Shown in pieces: positions 22,895-32,400 of a stretch of 64,000 nucleotides of DNA; the stretch's first letter is position 1, and every line of letters begins with the position of its first letter. The position numbers and the translations under genes are program-made. Source of the DNA: Bin5 sp965116395 (GTDB lineage: Bacteria; Chloroflexota; Anaerolineae; Caldilineales; Caldilineaceae). The DNA lies in contig OZ220684.1 in NCBI GenBank assembly GCA_965116395.1, forward strand, positions 3,348,001 through 3,412,000, given 5' to 3'. Under the pieces are notes generated by a model that worked only from the letters and a program-made list of their open reading frames with translations, was not told the origin of the DNA and did not search any database.

Positions 22895-23965
22895 ATGAAG
22901 AACCAGACTAAACGATTTACAATTTTTGCATTGCTACTGACTGTCGCGCTGGCGCTCACCGCTTGTGTCGCCGTCGCACCGGCATCCGGCGACGACGCCA
23001 TGATGGAAGAGGAAGGCGGCTTCGTCGTCGGCGTCAGCAACACACTCGTCGGCAACGGCTGGCGCGAGCAGATGATCTGCGCCATCAAAGCTGAGGCCAC
23101 CGCCAGCGGCCTCGTCGACAGCGTCGTCGTTGTCAACCGCAACGGCGGCCCGACCGAGCAGATAGCCGACCTTGAGGGCCTCATCTCGCAAGGTGTTGAC
23201 GCCATTATCCTCAACCCGACCGATCGCGAGGGCCTCAACGCCGTCATCGAATCGGCCATTGCCCAGGGCATCGTCGTCGTGGCCGTCGATCAGGCGGTTA
23301 CCGCCGAAGGCGCCTATGTTGCCACCAATGACCAGACCGCATACGCCCGCCTCGGCGCTGAATGGCTCTTTGAGCAGCTCGGCGGCTCCGGCAAGGTCGT
23401 GGAAATGCGCGGCATCGATGGCGTACCCGCCGACACTGACCGCCACGACGGTTTCATGGAGGCGCTTGCGAACTACCCTGACATCGAAGTCGTGGCCTCT
23501 ACCTTCACCGGATGGGACCCCTCGACCGGCGCACAACAGGCCCTCGACCTGATCACGACCCAGGATATCGATGGCATCTGGACCTCTGGCATCGACTATT
23601 CCGTCGTCGAACAGTTCCAGGTAGCCGATGTTGACTTCGTTCCCATCGTCGGCGCGGACAACAACGGATTCGTGGAGCAGTTGATCCAACTTGCCGACGC
23701 AGGTCTGATCGGCGCGGCCGTGACCAACCCGCCCGCCATCGGCGCTGTCGGCATGGCGATCGCGCTCGACGCGCTGACCGGCAACAACCCGCCGCACGAG
23801 ACCATCCTCACGCCCGAAGTGTTCACCACCGATAATGTCGACGGGCTGAACGGGATCTACGCGCCCGACGAGCAGGTGGGCTGGAGCACCTACGTCGATA
23901 TTGAACCCTACACCAGTTACAACGGCAGCGCCGATGTGTCCGCCTGCAAGGCGCCGGGTGAGTAG
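22895..23965 (+). CDS. Ribose-type sugar ABC importer binding lipoprotein
   Basis: This is a 356-residue periplasmic-binding-protein-like domain 4 protein (RbsB/XylF type). The signal ends in ALTAC with the lipidated Cys at 24. The mature domain begins GGFVVGVSNTLVGNGWREQM, followed by the family pattern of alternating strands and helices (DLEGLISQGVDAIILNPTD). AGGAGG precedes the ATG. It heads an operon with an ATPase and two permeases, so it captures a monosaccharide or similar ligand for them. The identity of the sugar is not readable. Confidence 0.92.
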   Translation: MKNQTKRFTIFALLLTVALALTACVAVAPASGDDAMMEEEGGFVVGVSNTLVGNGWREQMICAIKAEATASGLVDSVVVVNRNGGPTEQIADLEGLISQGVDAIILNPTDREGLNAVIESAIAQGIVVVAVDQAVTAEGAYVATNDQTAYARLGAEWLFEQLGGSGKVVEMRGIDGVPADTDRHDGFMEALANYPDIEVVASTFTGWDPSTGAQQALDLITTQDIDGIWTSGIDYSVVEQFQVADVDFVPIVGADNNGFVEQLIQLADAGLIGAAVTNPPAIGAVGMAIALDALTGNNPPHETILTPEVFTTDNVDGLNGIYAPDEQVGWSTYVDIEPYTSYNGSADVSACKAPGE

Positions 23966-23995
23966 GCTGCAACCCACCGTTGGATTGAACTCGCT

Positions 23996-25540
23996 ATGAG
24001 TGAGTCGCAGCCACTGCTTGCGACCTTCAAAGTAGCAAAATCGTATGGATCCGTCGTGGCGCTGCGAGAAGTTGACCTCGCAGTCCGCCGCGGCGAGATC
24101 CATGCGCTGCTTGGCGCTAACGGCGCCGGCAAAAGTACCCTCGTAAAAATCCTTGCGGGCGTCCATCCGGCCGACGCCGGTGCTGTTCACGTCGATGGGC
24201 AGCCGATGCAGTTCAATGCCCCCGCCGAATCCATGGCTGTCGGCATCGCAACCGTCTTCCAGGATCCGGCCCTCATCCCCGATCTTACCGTCAGGCAGAA
24301 TCTCCAACTCAGTGAGGTAGACGAGGCGGCCTTCACGCACTGGCTCGCCTGGTTCGATCTCGAAACGCTTGACTTTGACGCGCTCGTGCGCGATCTGCCG
24401 CTCGAAACCTTACGCGTGGTCGATCTGGCGCGCGCGCTGGCGCGTGATCCCCAAGTACTTCTGCTCGATGAGATCACAGCCGCGCTCACCGCCGACCAGG
24501 CCGAACGGGTCTTTGCTTTACTTGCGGAATGGCGGGAAAAGGGCCGCGCAGCCGTTCTGATTACGCACCGGCTGGCGGAGGTGAGGCGCATCTGCGACCG
24601 CGCCACTATCCTGCGCGATGGGCGCAACGTTGCCCTATTCGAGCCGGGCGCGGCGCCGGCAGCCCCAAACGGCTCGTCAACCGGAACCATGTTCGACGTC
24701 GGCGAGCACGAGCTGGTCGAAGCCATGCTCGGCACCGACGTACTGGATGTCGAGGAAAAAGAAGAGAGCAATTCCCGTTCCCCAAAGCAGCCTGATTCCA
24801 GCTCCTCGCCGGAAGAGACCGCTTTTGCCGTCCAGGCGCTGACTTCCGCAGCTGTAGTGCGAAATGTCTCGTTCGAACTGCGTCGCGGTGAGATTCTCGG
24901 CCTTGTCGCGTTGGAGGGCCAGGGCCAGGAGCGTCTATTCTCCCTCCTGTCGGGCGACCGCCGCCCTTCCGCCGGTGAAATTCTCGTCCGCGGCAGCCAG
25001 CGCCGCTGGCGCGCGCCCTCTGATGCTGTCGCTGATGGCGTCGTCCTCATCCCCGGTGACCGTCTGCTAACCCTTTTGCCCAATCTTCCCGTGCGCCAGA
25101 ACCTGGTTGTTCCCCTATTCAGCCGCATCCGGCAGTGGCTGCGCCTCCCATCCGATGAACGCCAACGCGTAATGAACGCAATCGACCGCCTTTCGATCGA
25201 TACCAGGGCGGCATCCCAGGTGCGGCGGCTTTCCGGCGGGAACCAGCAAAAAGTCGCGATTGGCCGCTGGCTCGTGGCCGGCTTTCGTACCCTGCTCTGT
25301 TTCGACCCCACACGGGGCATCGATGTCCAGACCAAGCACGAGATTTACGCCCTGCTGCGCGAGCTGGCCGCCGGCGGCGCGGCGATCCTGCTCTATACCA
25401 GTGAGCTTGCCGAGATTCAGCTCGTCTGTGACCGCGTACTCATCATGCACGACGGTTGTTTCGTCGACGAACAGGATGCCGCGCACGCAACCGAATCTTC
25501 CCTGCTCACCGCCGCCCATGGATTGGAGGTGCCTGCATGA
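23996..25540 (+). CDS. Ribose-type sugar ABC importer ATPase (fused double domain)
   Basis: This 514-residue RbsA/MglA-type protein has two ATPase halves. Domain 1 has Walker A (GANGAGKSTLVKILAG) and Walker B (VLLLDEITAAL), but its signature reads LPLETLRVVDLARAL rather than LSxxQ. Domain 2 has the usual degenerate P-loop (ALEGQGQERLFSLLSG), a good signature (RLSGGNQQKVAIGRWL) and CFDPTRGIDVQTK. The linker around residues 245-280 is acidic and Ser-rich. The last codons overlap the next gene through ATGA, so the operon is translationally coupled. Confidence 0.92.
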   Translation: MSESQPLLATFKVAKSYGSVVALREVDLAVRRGEIHALLGANGAGKSTLVKILAGVHPADAGAVHVDGQPMQFNAPAESMAVGIATVFQDPALIPDLTVRQNLQLSEVDEAAFTHWLAWFDLETLDFDALVRDLPLETLRVVDLARALARDPQVLLLDEITAALTADQAERVFALLAEWREKGRAAVLITHRLAEVRRICDRATILRDGRNVALFEPGAAPAAPNGSSTGTMFDVGEHELVEAMLGTDVLDVEEKEESNSRSPKQPDSSSSPEETAFAVQALTSAAVVRNVSFELRRGEILGLVALEGQGQERLFSLLSGDRRPSAGEILVRGSQRRWRAPSDAVADGVVLIPGDRLLTLLPNLPVRQNLVVPLFSRIRQWLRLPSDERQRVMNAIDRLSIDTRAASQVRRLSGGNQQKVAIGRWLVAGFRTLLCFDPTRGIDVQTKHEIYALLRELAAGGAAILLYTSELAEIQLVCDRVLIMHDGCFVDEQDAAHATESSLLTAAHGLEVPA

Positions 25541-26541
25541 TAACGACGGTTCGATCTGCGGGCGTCGCCCTATGGCGCACGGGTTTGGCGCGCAACACTT
25601 GGACTTTGGGCGTGTGGCTGCTCCTCAGCGTATTGCTCATCTGGTATGCCACCCTTATCCCCGTATTCGGCCAGTTCCAGGCCACATCGATCAGCAAGAA
25701 TAGCCTGCCACTCGTCTATCTTGCTATCGGCCAGGCCATTATCGTGATTGCCGGCGGAATCGACCTCTCGTTGGGCGCGCTGCTTCTGCTAACCAACGCA
25801 CTCGCGGCGCGGCTCATGGATGATCAACCGTTTGCGATGGTCCTCTTTATCGCCATCGTACTGATCGCCGGCCTCGGCATCCTCAACGCCCTGGTAGGCT
25901 ATGTGATCAGCGTCTCCCGCGTGCCGGATATCGTTGTCACCTTGGCCACTGGCTACATATGGTCTGGTTTTGCACTGTGGATTCTGCCTTCCCCTGGCGG
26001 CGGCACCGCGCCTGAATTCCGGTGGCTGTTTACCGGCGCGCAGTCCGGGATCGGCGGCACCTATGTCATGCCGATCCTGATGATGGCAGTCCCGGCTATT
26101 CTCGTATTCCTCTTGTCGAGGCATACCCGCATTGGGTTGTCCATCTACGCAATTGGCAGCGATAGCGTTGCCGCCCGCCTCGCAGGTCTCGATGTGCGCC
26201 GCGCAAAGATATCCTCCTACGCGATTGGGGGTGCAATGGCGGCGCTTGCCGGCCTGGCAACGGTCGCTCTCACCGGCACCGGCGACCCCCGTTTCAGCGT
26301 CGGCGCCAACGCGACCTTGAACAGTGTGGCCGCCGTCGTTCTCGGCGGCGTCGCCCTCGTTGGCGGCACCGGCCTCGTGCTTGGCGTGGTCGCCGCCGGC
26401 GTAATTCTGATCATGCTCAACCCGATCCTGAGCGCGATGGGCATTGATCCCAACAACGCCCAGATCATCCAGGGCTTGCTCATCGCCGGCGTCATGATGG
26501 TTGGCGGCCTTGTCACCCTGTTGCGGGAGAGATCCGCATGA
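25537..26541 (+). CDS. Ribose-type sugar ABC importer permease 1
   Basis: This 334-residue RbsC-type permease has about eight to ten membrane segments. The family motif after the first helices reads AIGQAIIVIAGGIDLSLGAL, and the cytoplasmic loop includes AIGSDSVAARLAGLDVRRAK. The start is placed at 25537, where ATGA overlaps the ATPase stop; a longer frame begins inside the ATPase gene and lacks support. It also overlaps the next permease by ATGA at 26538. Confidence 0.92.
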   Translation: MITTVRSAGVALWRTGLARNTWTLGVWLLLSVLLIWYATLIPVFGQFQATSISKNSLPLVYLAIGQAIIVIAGGIDLSLGALLLLTNALAARLMDDQPFAMVLFIAIVLIAGLGILNALVGYVISVSRVPDIVVTLATGYIWSGFALWILPSPGGGTAPEFRWLFTGAQSGIGGTYVMPILMMAVPAILVFLLSRHTRIGLSIYAIGSDSVAARLAGLDVRRAKISSYAIGGAMAALAGLATVALTGTGDPRFSVGANATLNSVAAVVLGGVALVGGTGLVLGVVAAGVILIMLNPILSAMGIDPNNAQIIQGLLIAGVMMVGGLVTLLRERSA

Positions 26542-27548
26542 ACCAGTCCCCCCCGCCAACACAGGCCAACGCCGCCGCCGCCGCGCCTGCCGGACTGGCC
26601 GCCCGCGCCGCCGCCCTGGTCGCCGAACGCCCGACGCTGGCGCTGACCGGCATTCTCGCCCTCCTCGTCCTTATCACCGGCCTCGTCGAACCGAATTACC
26701 TTTCCGTCAGCGGCGCGCGCAACACGCTCCTGCAGGCCGCGCCACTCGGCATTCTGGCAGGCGCGCAGACGATCCTCATGCTCACCGGCGGTATCGACTT
26801 GTCGGTTACGATGATTGCCACCGGCTCCGCCTACGTCGCTGCCAACCAGTCCGCCGAAGGCGCGGTCATTGCAATTGTGTTGGGCATCGTGGTTGGCTTG
26901 GTGGTGGGAAGCGCCAACGGCGTAGGTGTGTCCGTCTTTCGCGTCAACCCGCTGATTATGACACTGGCCATGTCGGGCATCCTTCTGGGCCTGTTTACCG
27001 CCTGGGCACAGACGATCCTGCAGGGTTCGACGCAGATGGGCCCCTTTATAAAACTGATCGGCGGAGGCTCCTTCCTGGGCAATCGCATCCCCTATAGCGT
27101 GGTCGTGTGGGCCCTCATTGCCGGCGGCCTGATCTGGCTCCTCCGGCGAACCGGCTGGGGACGGCTTCTTTATGCAATAGGCGATAACGAAATCGCCGTG
27201 CGCCTCGCCGGCGTGCGCGTATGGCAAGTTCGCATCACAGCCTACATTGCAGCTGGGGTGCTGGGCTCCATCGGCGGCATTCTTCTTGGAGGCCGTACCG
27301 GCGCCGTCGATCTCCAACTCGCCAACGCCTTTCTGCTGCCATCGGTTGCAGCGGCGGTGATCGGCGGCACCTCGATCTTCGGCGGCGTAGGCGGATACGC
27401 GGGCACGATCCTCGGCGCGCTGATCCTCAGCGTCCTGAACTCGATGCTCACCTTCCTCAATGTCGGCCAGGCCATCCAGCAGGTTGTATACGGTGCAATC
27501 GTCCTGGCGCTCGCGTGGGGATATGCAGGTCTTACTCGTCGGGCCTGA
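26538..27548 (+). CDS. Ribose-type sugar ABC importer permease 2
   Basis: This is a second RbsC-type permease (336 residues), similar to but distinct from the first, so the transport channel is a heterodimer. It begins with an Ala-rich cytoplasmic stretch. The family motif is ILMLTGGIDLSVTMIATGSA, and the loop AIGDNEIAVRLAGVRVWQVR is clear. An ATGA overlap couples it to the preceding permease. Downstream are enzymes likely to process the imported sugar. Confidence 0.92.
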   Translation: MNQSPPPTQANAAAAAPAGLAARAAALVAERPTLALTGILALLVLITGLVEPNYLSVSGARNTLLQAAPLGILAGAQTILMLTGGIDLSVTMIATGSAYVAANQSAEGAVIAIVLGIVVGLVVGSANGVGVSVFRVNPLIMTLAMSGILLGLFTAWAQTILQGSTQMGPFIKLIGGGSFLGNRIPYSVVVWALIAGGLIWLLRRTGWGRLLYAIGDNEIAVRLAGVRVWQVRITAYIAAGVLGSIGGILLGGRTGAVDLQLANAFLLPSVAAAVIGGTSIFGGVGGYAGTILGALILSVLNSMLTFLNVGQAIQQVVYGAIVLALAWGYAGLTRRA

Positions 27549-27610
27549 TAGCGGTGACCTGCAGCCGCAAACCGACACTTGCTTCTGTCCGAAAAAAGTG
27601 AGGTGAAACT

Positions 27611-28762
27611 ATGCGCGCAATAAACGTAGCGATTGTAGGCACCGGTTTCATGGGGCCGGCACATACCGAAGCCCTGCGCCGGCTGGGCATCAACGTTGCC
27701 GGGATCCTGGGCTCCTCAGCTGAGAAATCCCGCCGCGCCGCCGCAGACTTGGGCATTCCAAAAGCATACGACGACTTTGCCGAGCTGCTGGCCGACGGCG
27801 AAATCGAAGCCGTGCATATCACCTCGCCCAATCGCCATCACTTCGAGCAGGCCAGCAAGGCGCTCCAGGCCGGCAAGCATGTCCACTGCGAAAAACCGCT
27901 GGCCATGACCTCGAAAGAATCGGGCGAGTTGGTAGAATTGGCGCGCAAGAGCGGCCTCGCGGCCGGCGTCAACTACAACATGCGCTTCTACCCTCTCAAC
28001 TGGGAAGTCCGCTCGATGATCCAGAGCGGGGCATTGGGCCGCATTCACTCCATAACCGGCAGCTATGTGCAGGACTGGCTGCTCTACCCCACCGACTACA
28101 ACTGGCGGGTCCTCAGCGGCGAGGGCGGCAAGCTGCGCGCCGTCGCCGACATCGGCACCCACTGGCTCGACCTCGTCCAGTTCGTTACCGGCCTCTCTGT
28201 CAACGCCGTGCAGGCCGACCTTAAGACCGTCCACACTACCCGCCAGCGCCCCACCGGCGAGGTCGAGACCTTTTCCGCCAAAGTTCAGGCGCCCGACGCC
28301 ACCGAGTCAATCGACATCGAGACCGAAGACAGCGGCGCCGCGCTTCTGCGCTTTGACGGCGGCGCCCACGGCTCACTATGGGTCTCGCAGATTACCGCCG
28401 GCCGCAAGAACTGTCTGCGCTACGAGATCGCCGGCAGCGAAGCCACCGTTGCCTGGAACAGCGAACAGCCCAACGAACTCTGGATCGGCCACCGCAACCA
28501 GGCCAACCAGCACTTGCTCCGCGACCCGGGCCTCGTTTCCGAAGCCGCCCGCGCCCACATCGCCTATCCCGGCGGCCACAACGAGGGCTACGACGACTCC
28601 TTCAAGCACTCGTTCAAATCCTTCTACGACTACATCGCCGCCGCCGATTTCAACGCTCCCGAGCCCTTCCCCACCTTCGCCGATGGGCATAAGGAGATCC
28701 TTCTGTGCGAGGCCATCCTCGCGAGTCACGATGGAAGGCGGTGGGTAGAACTAAGCCAATAA
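27611..28762 (+). CDS. Gfo/Idh/MocA-family NAD(P)-dependent oxidoreductase
   Basis: This 383-residue enzyme begins NVAIVGTGFMGPAHTEALRR (GxGxxG Rossmann motif) and contains HCEKPLAMT, the family's EKP motif whose Lys takes part in catalysis, near residue 97. The C-terminal domain is alpha/beta, as in glucose-fructose and inositol dehydrogenases. GAGGTGA precedes the ATG. It lies 62 bp after the permease genes, so it probably oxidises or isomerises the imported sugar or inositol. Confidence 0.88.
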   Translation: MRAINVAIVGTGFMGPAHTEALRRLGINVAGILGSSAEKSRRAAADLGIPKAYDDFAELLADGEIEAVHITSPNRHHFEQASKALQAGKHVHCEKPLAMTSKESGELVELARKSGLAAGVNYNMRFYPLNWEVRSMIQSGALGRIHSITGSYVQDWLLYPTDYNWRVLSGEGGKLRAVADIGTHWLDLVQFVTGLSVNAVQADLKTVHTTRQRPTGEVETFSAKVQAPDATESIDIETEDSGAALLRFDGGAHGSLWVSQITAGRKNCLRYEIAGSEATVAWNSEQPNELWIGHRNQANQHLLRDPGLVSEAARAHIAYPGGHNEGYDDSFKHSFKSFYDYIAAADFNAPEPFPTFADGHKEILLCEAILASHDGRRWVELSQ

Positions 28763-28859
28763 TGGTAGCCTGTGTCCAGTGGCATCTGTTAGAGTGTCAA
28801 TGCGTTCCCCCTTGTAAAGTGCCACTGGCGAATCACAACAACAAGGAGACTGTCCCCAA

Positions 28860-29777
28860 ATGATGAAACTAGGCTATGCCAGCGCCATCCTCCCCGACCT
28901 CTCTCTCGAAGAGGTCATCCAATTCACCGCAGCCAACGGCTTCAGCACCGTCGAGCTCATGTGCTGGCCCGCCGGCAAGGCCGAACGCCGCTACGCCGGC
29001 GTCACCCACATCGACGTCGTCGGCTTCACCAAAGCGGACGCCGCCAGGGTCAACACGCTCGCCGACTCAGCCGGCATCACTATCAGCGGGCTGGGCTACT
29101 ACCCCAACCCTCTCACCCCCGACCAGGACGAAGCGCAAGTCAGCATCGACCACATCAAACGCGTCATCGAAGCCTCCGCCCTTCTGGGCATCGGCATCAT
29201 GAACACCTTTGTCGGCCGCGACTGGACCCAATCGGTCGATGACAACTGGCCGCGCTTCCTCGAAGTCTGGACGCCGCTGATCCGGTTCGCCGAGGACCAC
29301 AACGTCAAGGTAGGCATCGAGAACTGCCCCATGGCCTTCACCGATGACGAATGGCCCGGCGGCAAAAATCTGGCCCATACACCCGCCATCTGGCGCCGTA
29401 TGTTCGCCGACATCCCCAGCGACCACTTCGGCCTCAACTACGACCCCTCCCACATGATCTGGCAGCACATGGACTATCTCAAGCCGATCCGGGATTTCAC
29501 AGACAAACTGTTCCATGTCCACGCCAAGGACGTGCGCCTCGACCGGCATCGCCTTGACGAAGTGGGCATCATGGCCACCCCGCTCGAATTTCATGTGCCC
29601 AAACTGCCCGGCCTCGGCGATATCGACTGGGGACAGTTCTTCTCCGTCCTCAGCGACGTCGGCTACGATGGACCGGTCTGTATCGAAGTCGAGGACCGGG
29701 CCTACGAAGATTCACTCGAAAGCCGCAAGGCCTCCCTTGTCCAGAGCGGCCGCTATCTCAAGAACTTCATGCCCTGA
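28860..29777 (+). CDS. Sugar phosphate isomerase/epimerase-like TIM-barrel protein
   Basis: This 305-residue protein of the xylose-isomerase-like TIM-barrel superfamily begins MMKLGYASAILPDLSLEEVI. It carries likely metal ligands: the Glu of KVGIENCP near residue 158, His/Asp in LNYDPSHMIWQ near 201, a HVHAKDVRLDR block near 220, and the late Glu of VCIEVEDR. AAGGAG lies upstream. Proteins of this type next to Gfo/Idh/MocA oxidoreductases commonly act in inositol or sugar catabolism. The start may be either the ATG at 28860 or the one at 28863. Confidence 0.85.
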   Translation: MMKLGYASAILPDLSLEEVIQFTAANGFSTVELMCWPAGKAERRYAGVTHIDVVGFTKADAARVNTLADSAGITISGLGYYPNPLTPDQDEAQVSIDHIKRVIEASALLGIGIMNTFVGRDWTQSVDDNWPRFLEVWTPLIRFAEDHNVKVGIENCPMAFTDDEWPGGKNLAHTPAIWRRMFADIPSDHFGLNYDPSHMIWQHMDYLKPIRDFTDKLFHVHAKDVRLDRHRLDEVGIMATPLEFHVPKLPGLGDIDWGQFFSVLSDVGYDGPVCIEVEDRAYEDSLESRKASLVQSGRYLKNFMP

Positions 29778-29796
29778 CGGCTGGAACGGAGCCCCC

Positions 29797-30699
29797 ATGT
29801 CTCTCGAATCCGACATCCGCACTATCATCGACAGCAGCGGCGCCGAGATGGCCGTTTCCGCCCTCCACTTGGAATCCGGTCAGCGGTTTGAAGTCGACGC
29901 CGAACGCGTCTTTCCAATGTGCAGCGTCCTCAAGATCCCCGTCCTCGTCGAAGCCTTCCGCCAGATCGACGCGGGCCGCTTCACGCTCGACGACCGCTGG
30001 GAACTGACTACCGCTGAAAAAAACCTACCCAGCGGCATCCTCGTCTTCTTCGACGACGGCCTCGAGCCCACCGTGAAGGACCTGCTGACTTTGATGATGA
30101 TAGTCAGCGACAACACCGCCACCGACATGGTGATGCATCGCCTCGGGAAGGGCAGCGTAACCAGCACCATGCACAGCTTGGGTCTGACCGACATCCACGT
30201 GCCCTTAACCATTCGGGAGCTGTTCGACGACCTGCTCCCCTCCTCCGACCCCACCCAGAACCTTCTGGCCCTCGCCGGCGCCGGGCCCCGAAATCGTGAG
30301 GGCATCTGCTACAGTCTCGGTCCCGACAACGACGTCGGCACGCCGGCCGCGCTCACCGAACTGCTGGCGCGCATCTGGCGGGGAGAAATCATCAGCCGCA
30401 CCGCCTGCGACGCCATGCTGGAAATTCTCCTCAAACAGCAGCTCAACGACCGCCTGCCCCGTTACCTTCCGCCCGGCACACCCTGTGCCCACAAGACCGG
30501 CACCCTGCCCGGCATTCGCAACGACAGCGGCATCATTTACGCAAGCGAAAACTCGCACGTGGCCGTCACAGTCTTCTCCCGCTGGGACGACGAAGCCGCC
30601 GCCGATGACCCCATCGCCAACAAAGAAACGCCCATCGCCATCGACGCCGCCTTTGGCCGCATCGGCCGCCTCCTGTACGACGCGTTCTGTGACTCATGA
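29797..30699 (+). CDS. Class A beta-lactamase-like serine hydrolase
   Basis: This 300-residue protein carries all three penicillin-interacting motifs: SVLK (SxxK, near residue 47), SDN (near 106) and KTG (near 235). No signal peptide is seen, so it is probably cytoplasmic, unlike true periplasmic beta-lactamases. Its role may be hydrolysis of a peptide, ester or lactam linked to the imported compound. The start at 29797 follows the isomerase stop by 19 bp. The last four bases (ATGA) overlap the deacylase gene, so the two are translationally coupled. Confidence 0.8.
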   Translation: MSLESDIRTIIDSSGAEMAVSALHLESGQRFEVDAERVFPMCSVLKIPVLVEAFRQIDAGRFTLDDRWELTTAEKNLPSGILVFFDDGLEPTVKDLLTLMMIVSDNTATDMVMHRLGKGSVTSTMHSLGLTDIHVPLTIRELFDDLLPSSDPTQNLLALAGAGPRNREGICYSLGPDNDVGTPAALTELLARIWRGEIISRTACDAMLEILLKQQLNDRLPRYLPPGTPCAHKTGTLPGIRNDSGIIYASENSHVAVTVFSRWDDEAAADDPIANKETPIAIDAAFGRIGRLLYDAFCDS

Positions 30700-32333
30700 C
30701 CGCATCAATAAAAAAATCCACTACCCTGATCCGCAAAGCCCGTATTATCGACGGCACTGGTAACCCCTGGCAGTTTGGCGACCTGCTCCTGAAAGGCGAC
30801 CGCATTGACGCCATCGCCCCGCCGGGCGCGATTCCCGCCGCAAATTGCATCGAAGTCGTCGACGCCACTGGCCTCGTCGCCTGCCCCGGCTTCATCGACA
30901 TCCAGAGCCATTCGATCCTTTCGCTGATGATCGACGGGCGCTGCCTCTCCAAGATCACCCAGGGCGTCACAACCGAAATAATGGGCGAAGCCTGGACCCC
31001 GGCTCCGGTCGCCGGCCGCCACACCGACCCAATGGAAAATTCGATTCTACCCATGCCAATCAGCGACCAATGGCACGAGAAGATACGCGGCTGGACCAGC
31101 TTCGGCGACTGGTTGCGGGACGTAGAAGCCGCCGGCGTTTCCCCCAACATCGGCTCCTTCCTGGGCGGCGGCACTCTGCGCAACGTCGGCAAGGGTATGG
31201 AAATGGGCCGACCTTCCCCCGATGAACTCGAACTCATGCGCCGCACAATGGCGGACGCCATGGAAGATGGCGCCTTCGGCGTCTCCTATGCCCTGATCTA
31301 TCCGCCGGACTCCTACACCGACACCGATGAACTGATCGAAATATGCAAAGTCGTGAGCCGTCACAACGGCATCTACATCACCCACATGCGTTCGGAAAGT
31401 GATAAGCTGTTCGAAGGGTTGGAGGAGGCGCTGACCATCGGCCGTTGCGCAAACCTGCCGGTCGAGATCTACCATCTCAAGGCCTCCGGTACCGCAAACT
31501 GGCACAGGATGCCTTCCACAATTGCCCGCATCCAAGAAGCCCGCGCCCGAGGGCTCGACGTGACCGCCGACATGTACCCCTACGACGCATCCGGCACAGG
31601 TCTCTCCTCGCTGCTGCCTACATGGACAGCCGCCGATGGGCGCTTTTTCGAGAATCTGGAGCAACCGGCTGTACGAGCGCGCATTCGCGCCGAGATACTC
31701 GAAGGTGCGGGGAATAAGAAGAGACCTACAACCCGGGGAGGCGCCGAAGGCGTAATACCCGTCGGCTTGCATAGGGAAGAAAACAGTGCCTACGTCGGCA
31801 TGAACCTCGCCCAGATCGCCGCCGCAAGAGACCAGGACTGGCTCGACTGTGCCATCGACCTTCTACGCTCCGAAGGCCAGCGCATCGGCACAATCTTCCT
31901 CTCGATCAGCGAAGACAACCTGCGCTCGCAGTTGCCGCTGCCATGGATCAAGATCGCCACCGACGCCGCCGGGCTCGACCCCGCCTGGGCCGCCGAACTA
32001 GGCCCCACGCATCCACGCGCCTATGGGACCTACCCGCGCGTGCTGGGAAAATATGTGCGCGAGCAGCGGCTCCTCACCCTCGAAGACGCTGTCCGCAAAA
32101 TGACCGGCGCCGTAGCAGACCGCCTCGGCCTGCGCCAGCGGGGCCACCTGCGCACAGGCCACTTCGCTGATGTCGTGCTCTTCGATCCGCTCACCATCGG
32201 CGACCGCGCAACATTCGCCGCCTCCCATCAGCTATCTGCGGGTGTGCAGGACGTTTGGGTCAACGGCGAGCGCGTACTGCGCAGAGGCGAGCACACCGGC
32301 GCCTTTCCGGGCCGGTTCGTCAAAAGAGAATAA
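30696..32333 (+). CDS. N-acyl-D-amino-acid deacylase-like amidohydrolase
   Basis: This 545-residue member of the D-aminoacylase group of metal-dependent amidohydrolases removes acyl groups from D-amino acids or related amides. Features seen are the N-terminal beta sandwich followed by LVACPGFIDIQSHSILSLMI (the metal His pair is replaced here by Q-S-H, as in the D-aminoacylase group), ITHMRSESDKL, VEIYHLKASG, and a late Asp in IKIATDAAGLD. The C-terminus returns to the small beta domain. It is coupled to the serine hydrolase, which points to a two-step amide-processing branch of the operon. Confidence 0.82.
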   Translation: MTASIKKSTTLIRKARIIDGTGNPWQFGDLLLKGDRIDAIAPPGAIPAANCIEVVDATGLVACPGFIDIQSHSILSLMIDGRCLSKITQGVTTEIMGEAWTPAPVAGRHTDPMENSILPMPISDQWHEKIRGWTSFGDWLRDVEAAGVSPNIGSFLGGGTLRNVGKGMEMGRPSPDELELMRRTMADAMEDGAFGVSYALIYPPDSYTDTDELIEICKVVSRHNGIYITHMRSESDKLFEGLEEALTIGRCANLPVEIYHLKASGTANWHRMPSTIARIQEARARGLDVTADMYPYDASGTGLSSLLPTWTAADGRFFENLEQPAVRARIRAEILEGAGNKKRPTTRGGAEGVIPVGLHREENSAYVGMNLAQIAAARDQDWLDCAIDLLRSEGQRIGTIFLSISEDNLRSQLPLPWIKIATDAAGLDPAWAAELGPTHPRAYGTYPRVLGKYVREQRLLTLEDAVRKMTGAVADRLGLRQRGHLRTGHFADVVLFDPLTIGDRATFAASHQLSAGVQDVWVNGERVLRRGEHTGAFPGRFVKRE

Positions 32334-32334
32334 A

Positions 32335-32363
32335 AGTTTCTGGGGGTTCGGCCTTCAGAAACT
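32335..32363. terminator. Hairpin between convergent genes
   Basis: AGTTTCTG at 32335-32342 pairs with CAGAAACT at 32356-32363, and the G-rich and C-rich inner bases extend the fold. It lies just after the deacylase stop and before the 3' end of the minus-strand DUF1992 gene, so it probably serves as terminator for one or both. Confidence 0.5.
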
Positions 32364-32400
32364 ACAGTCGGGAAAAGGAGGGTACCAGAAAAACGAAGAC

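Noticed and set aside
28776..28828. Inverted repeat CCAGTGGCA/TGCCACTGG between the oxidoreductase and isomerase genes
   Set aside because: The arms are only 9 bp with a 35-nt loop and no tail, so it was not annotated as a terminator, though an operator is possible.
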